Assembly: GCA_020524245.1 (NCBI GenBank)
Contig: JAIVLN010000001.1
Span: 930,001-994,000 of the forward strand
Direction: 5' to 3'
Source of the DNA: Rossellomorea aquimaris
Lineage (GTDB): Bacteria > Bacillota > Bacilli > Bacillales > Fictibacillaceae
Length of the DNA stretch: 64,000 nucleotides
Positions 63,971 through 64,000 of the stretch are shown in pieces. The notes beneath the pieces were generated by a model. It did no database searches, was not told the DNA's origin, and saw nothing but the letters and a program-made list of their open reading frames with translations. The position numbers were made by a program, and so were the translations under genes. Each line of letters starts with the position of its first letter. Position 1 is the first letter of the stretch.

Positions 63971-64000
63971 CTAAAGTTAAGTTATCCATACTATACACAG

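Overview
The window looks like about 64 kb of chromosome from an endospore-forming, probably marine or salt-tolerant Bacillaceae. The evidence is an sspH spore-protein gene, rpoN/sigL, the Bacillus gene order cggR-gapA-pgk-tpiA-gpmI-eno and secG-esterase-rnr-smpB-ssrA, CtsR, CggR and T-box control sites, AGGAGG-type ribosome binding sites, and a carnitine-to-glycine-betaine pathway. I see no prophage, insertion-sequence transposase, CRISPR array, tRNA or rRNA.

Layout. 1-2.5 kb: the start of a LacI-type regulator, a DedA membrane protein and an unknown anchored protein. 2.7-7.9 kb: an arsenic region. One arm holds arsR, arsP and two divergent small genes encoding cysteine-pair peptides, with five copies of one 16-bp operator. 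The other arm is arsR-arsB-arsC-arsI, and its last gene is a HesB/IscA-like gene with an in-frame TGA (Sec32) followed by a bacterial SECIS-like hairpin. I read it as a selenoprotein in an ars operon. 8-20.8 kb: two fluoride channels, a kinase-like protein, a universal stress protein, a SulP transporter, a Nif3-like protein beside a methyltransferase remnant, a CAP lipoprotein, a DEAD helicase, an OsmC/TetR/DsbA thiol group and the adaA-adaB-alkA alkylation-repair operon. 21-30 kb: a secreted lipase with a cre site, a nuclease, a peptide transporter, an OFA-type transporter with a long structured leader, and a YdeP-type molybdopterin oxidoreductase. 30-37.5 kb: sspH and many small accessory genes. 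37.7-41 kb: the carnitine degradation operon with a divergent TetR gene.

41-56 kb holds the conserved core. ssrA (tmRNA) is interrupted in its T-loop by a 272-nt group I intron; the spliced length of 361 nt is normal. Then follow smpB, rnr, two esterase-like hydrolases, secG, uvsE and the six-gene glycolytic operon under a clear CggR operator. 56-64 kb: a glutaredoxin-like gene, rpoN, a cupredoxin lipoprotein, an LCP protein, clpP with a CtsR box, a Gmad2 protein, and phenylalanine hydroxylase with a T-box leader whose specifier reads UAC (Tyr). That fits an enzyme that makes tyrosine.

Intergenic DNA is unusually rich in repeats: six copies of a palindromic GTGCCAGGTACC element, tandem arrays with exact 20-, 21- or 42-bp periods at five places, two copies plus a probable deletion scar of a GAGGACCGG hairpin element, two copies of a 160-bp structured element, and one 179-bp MITE-like element with a short remnant elsewhere. 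All calls come from reading the sequence; no database search or folding program was run.
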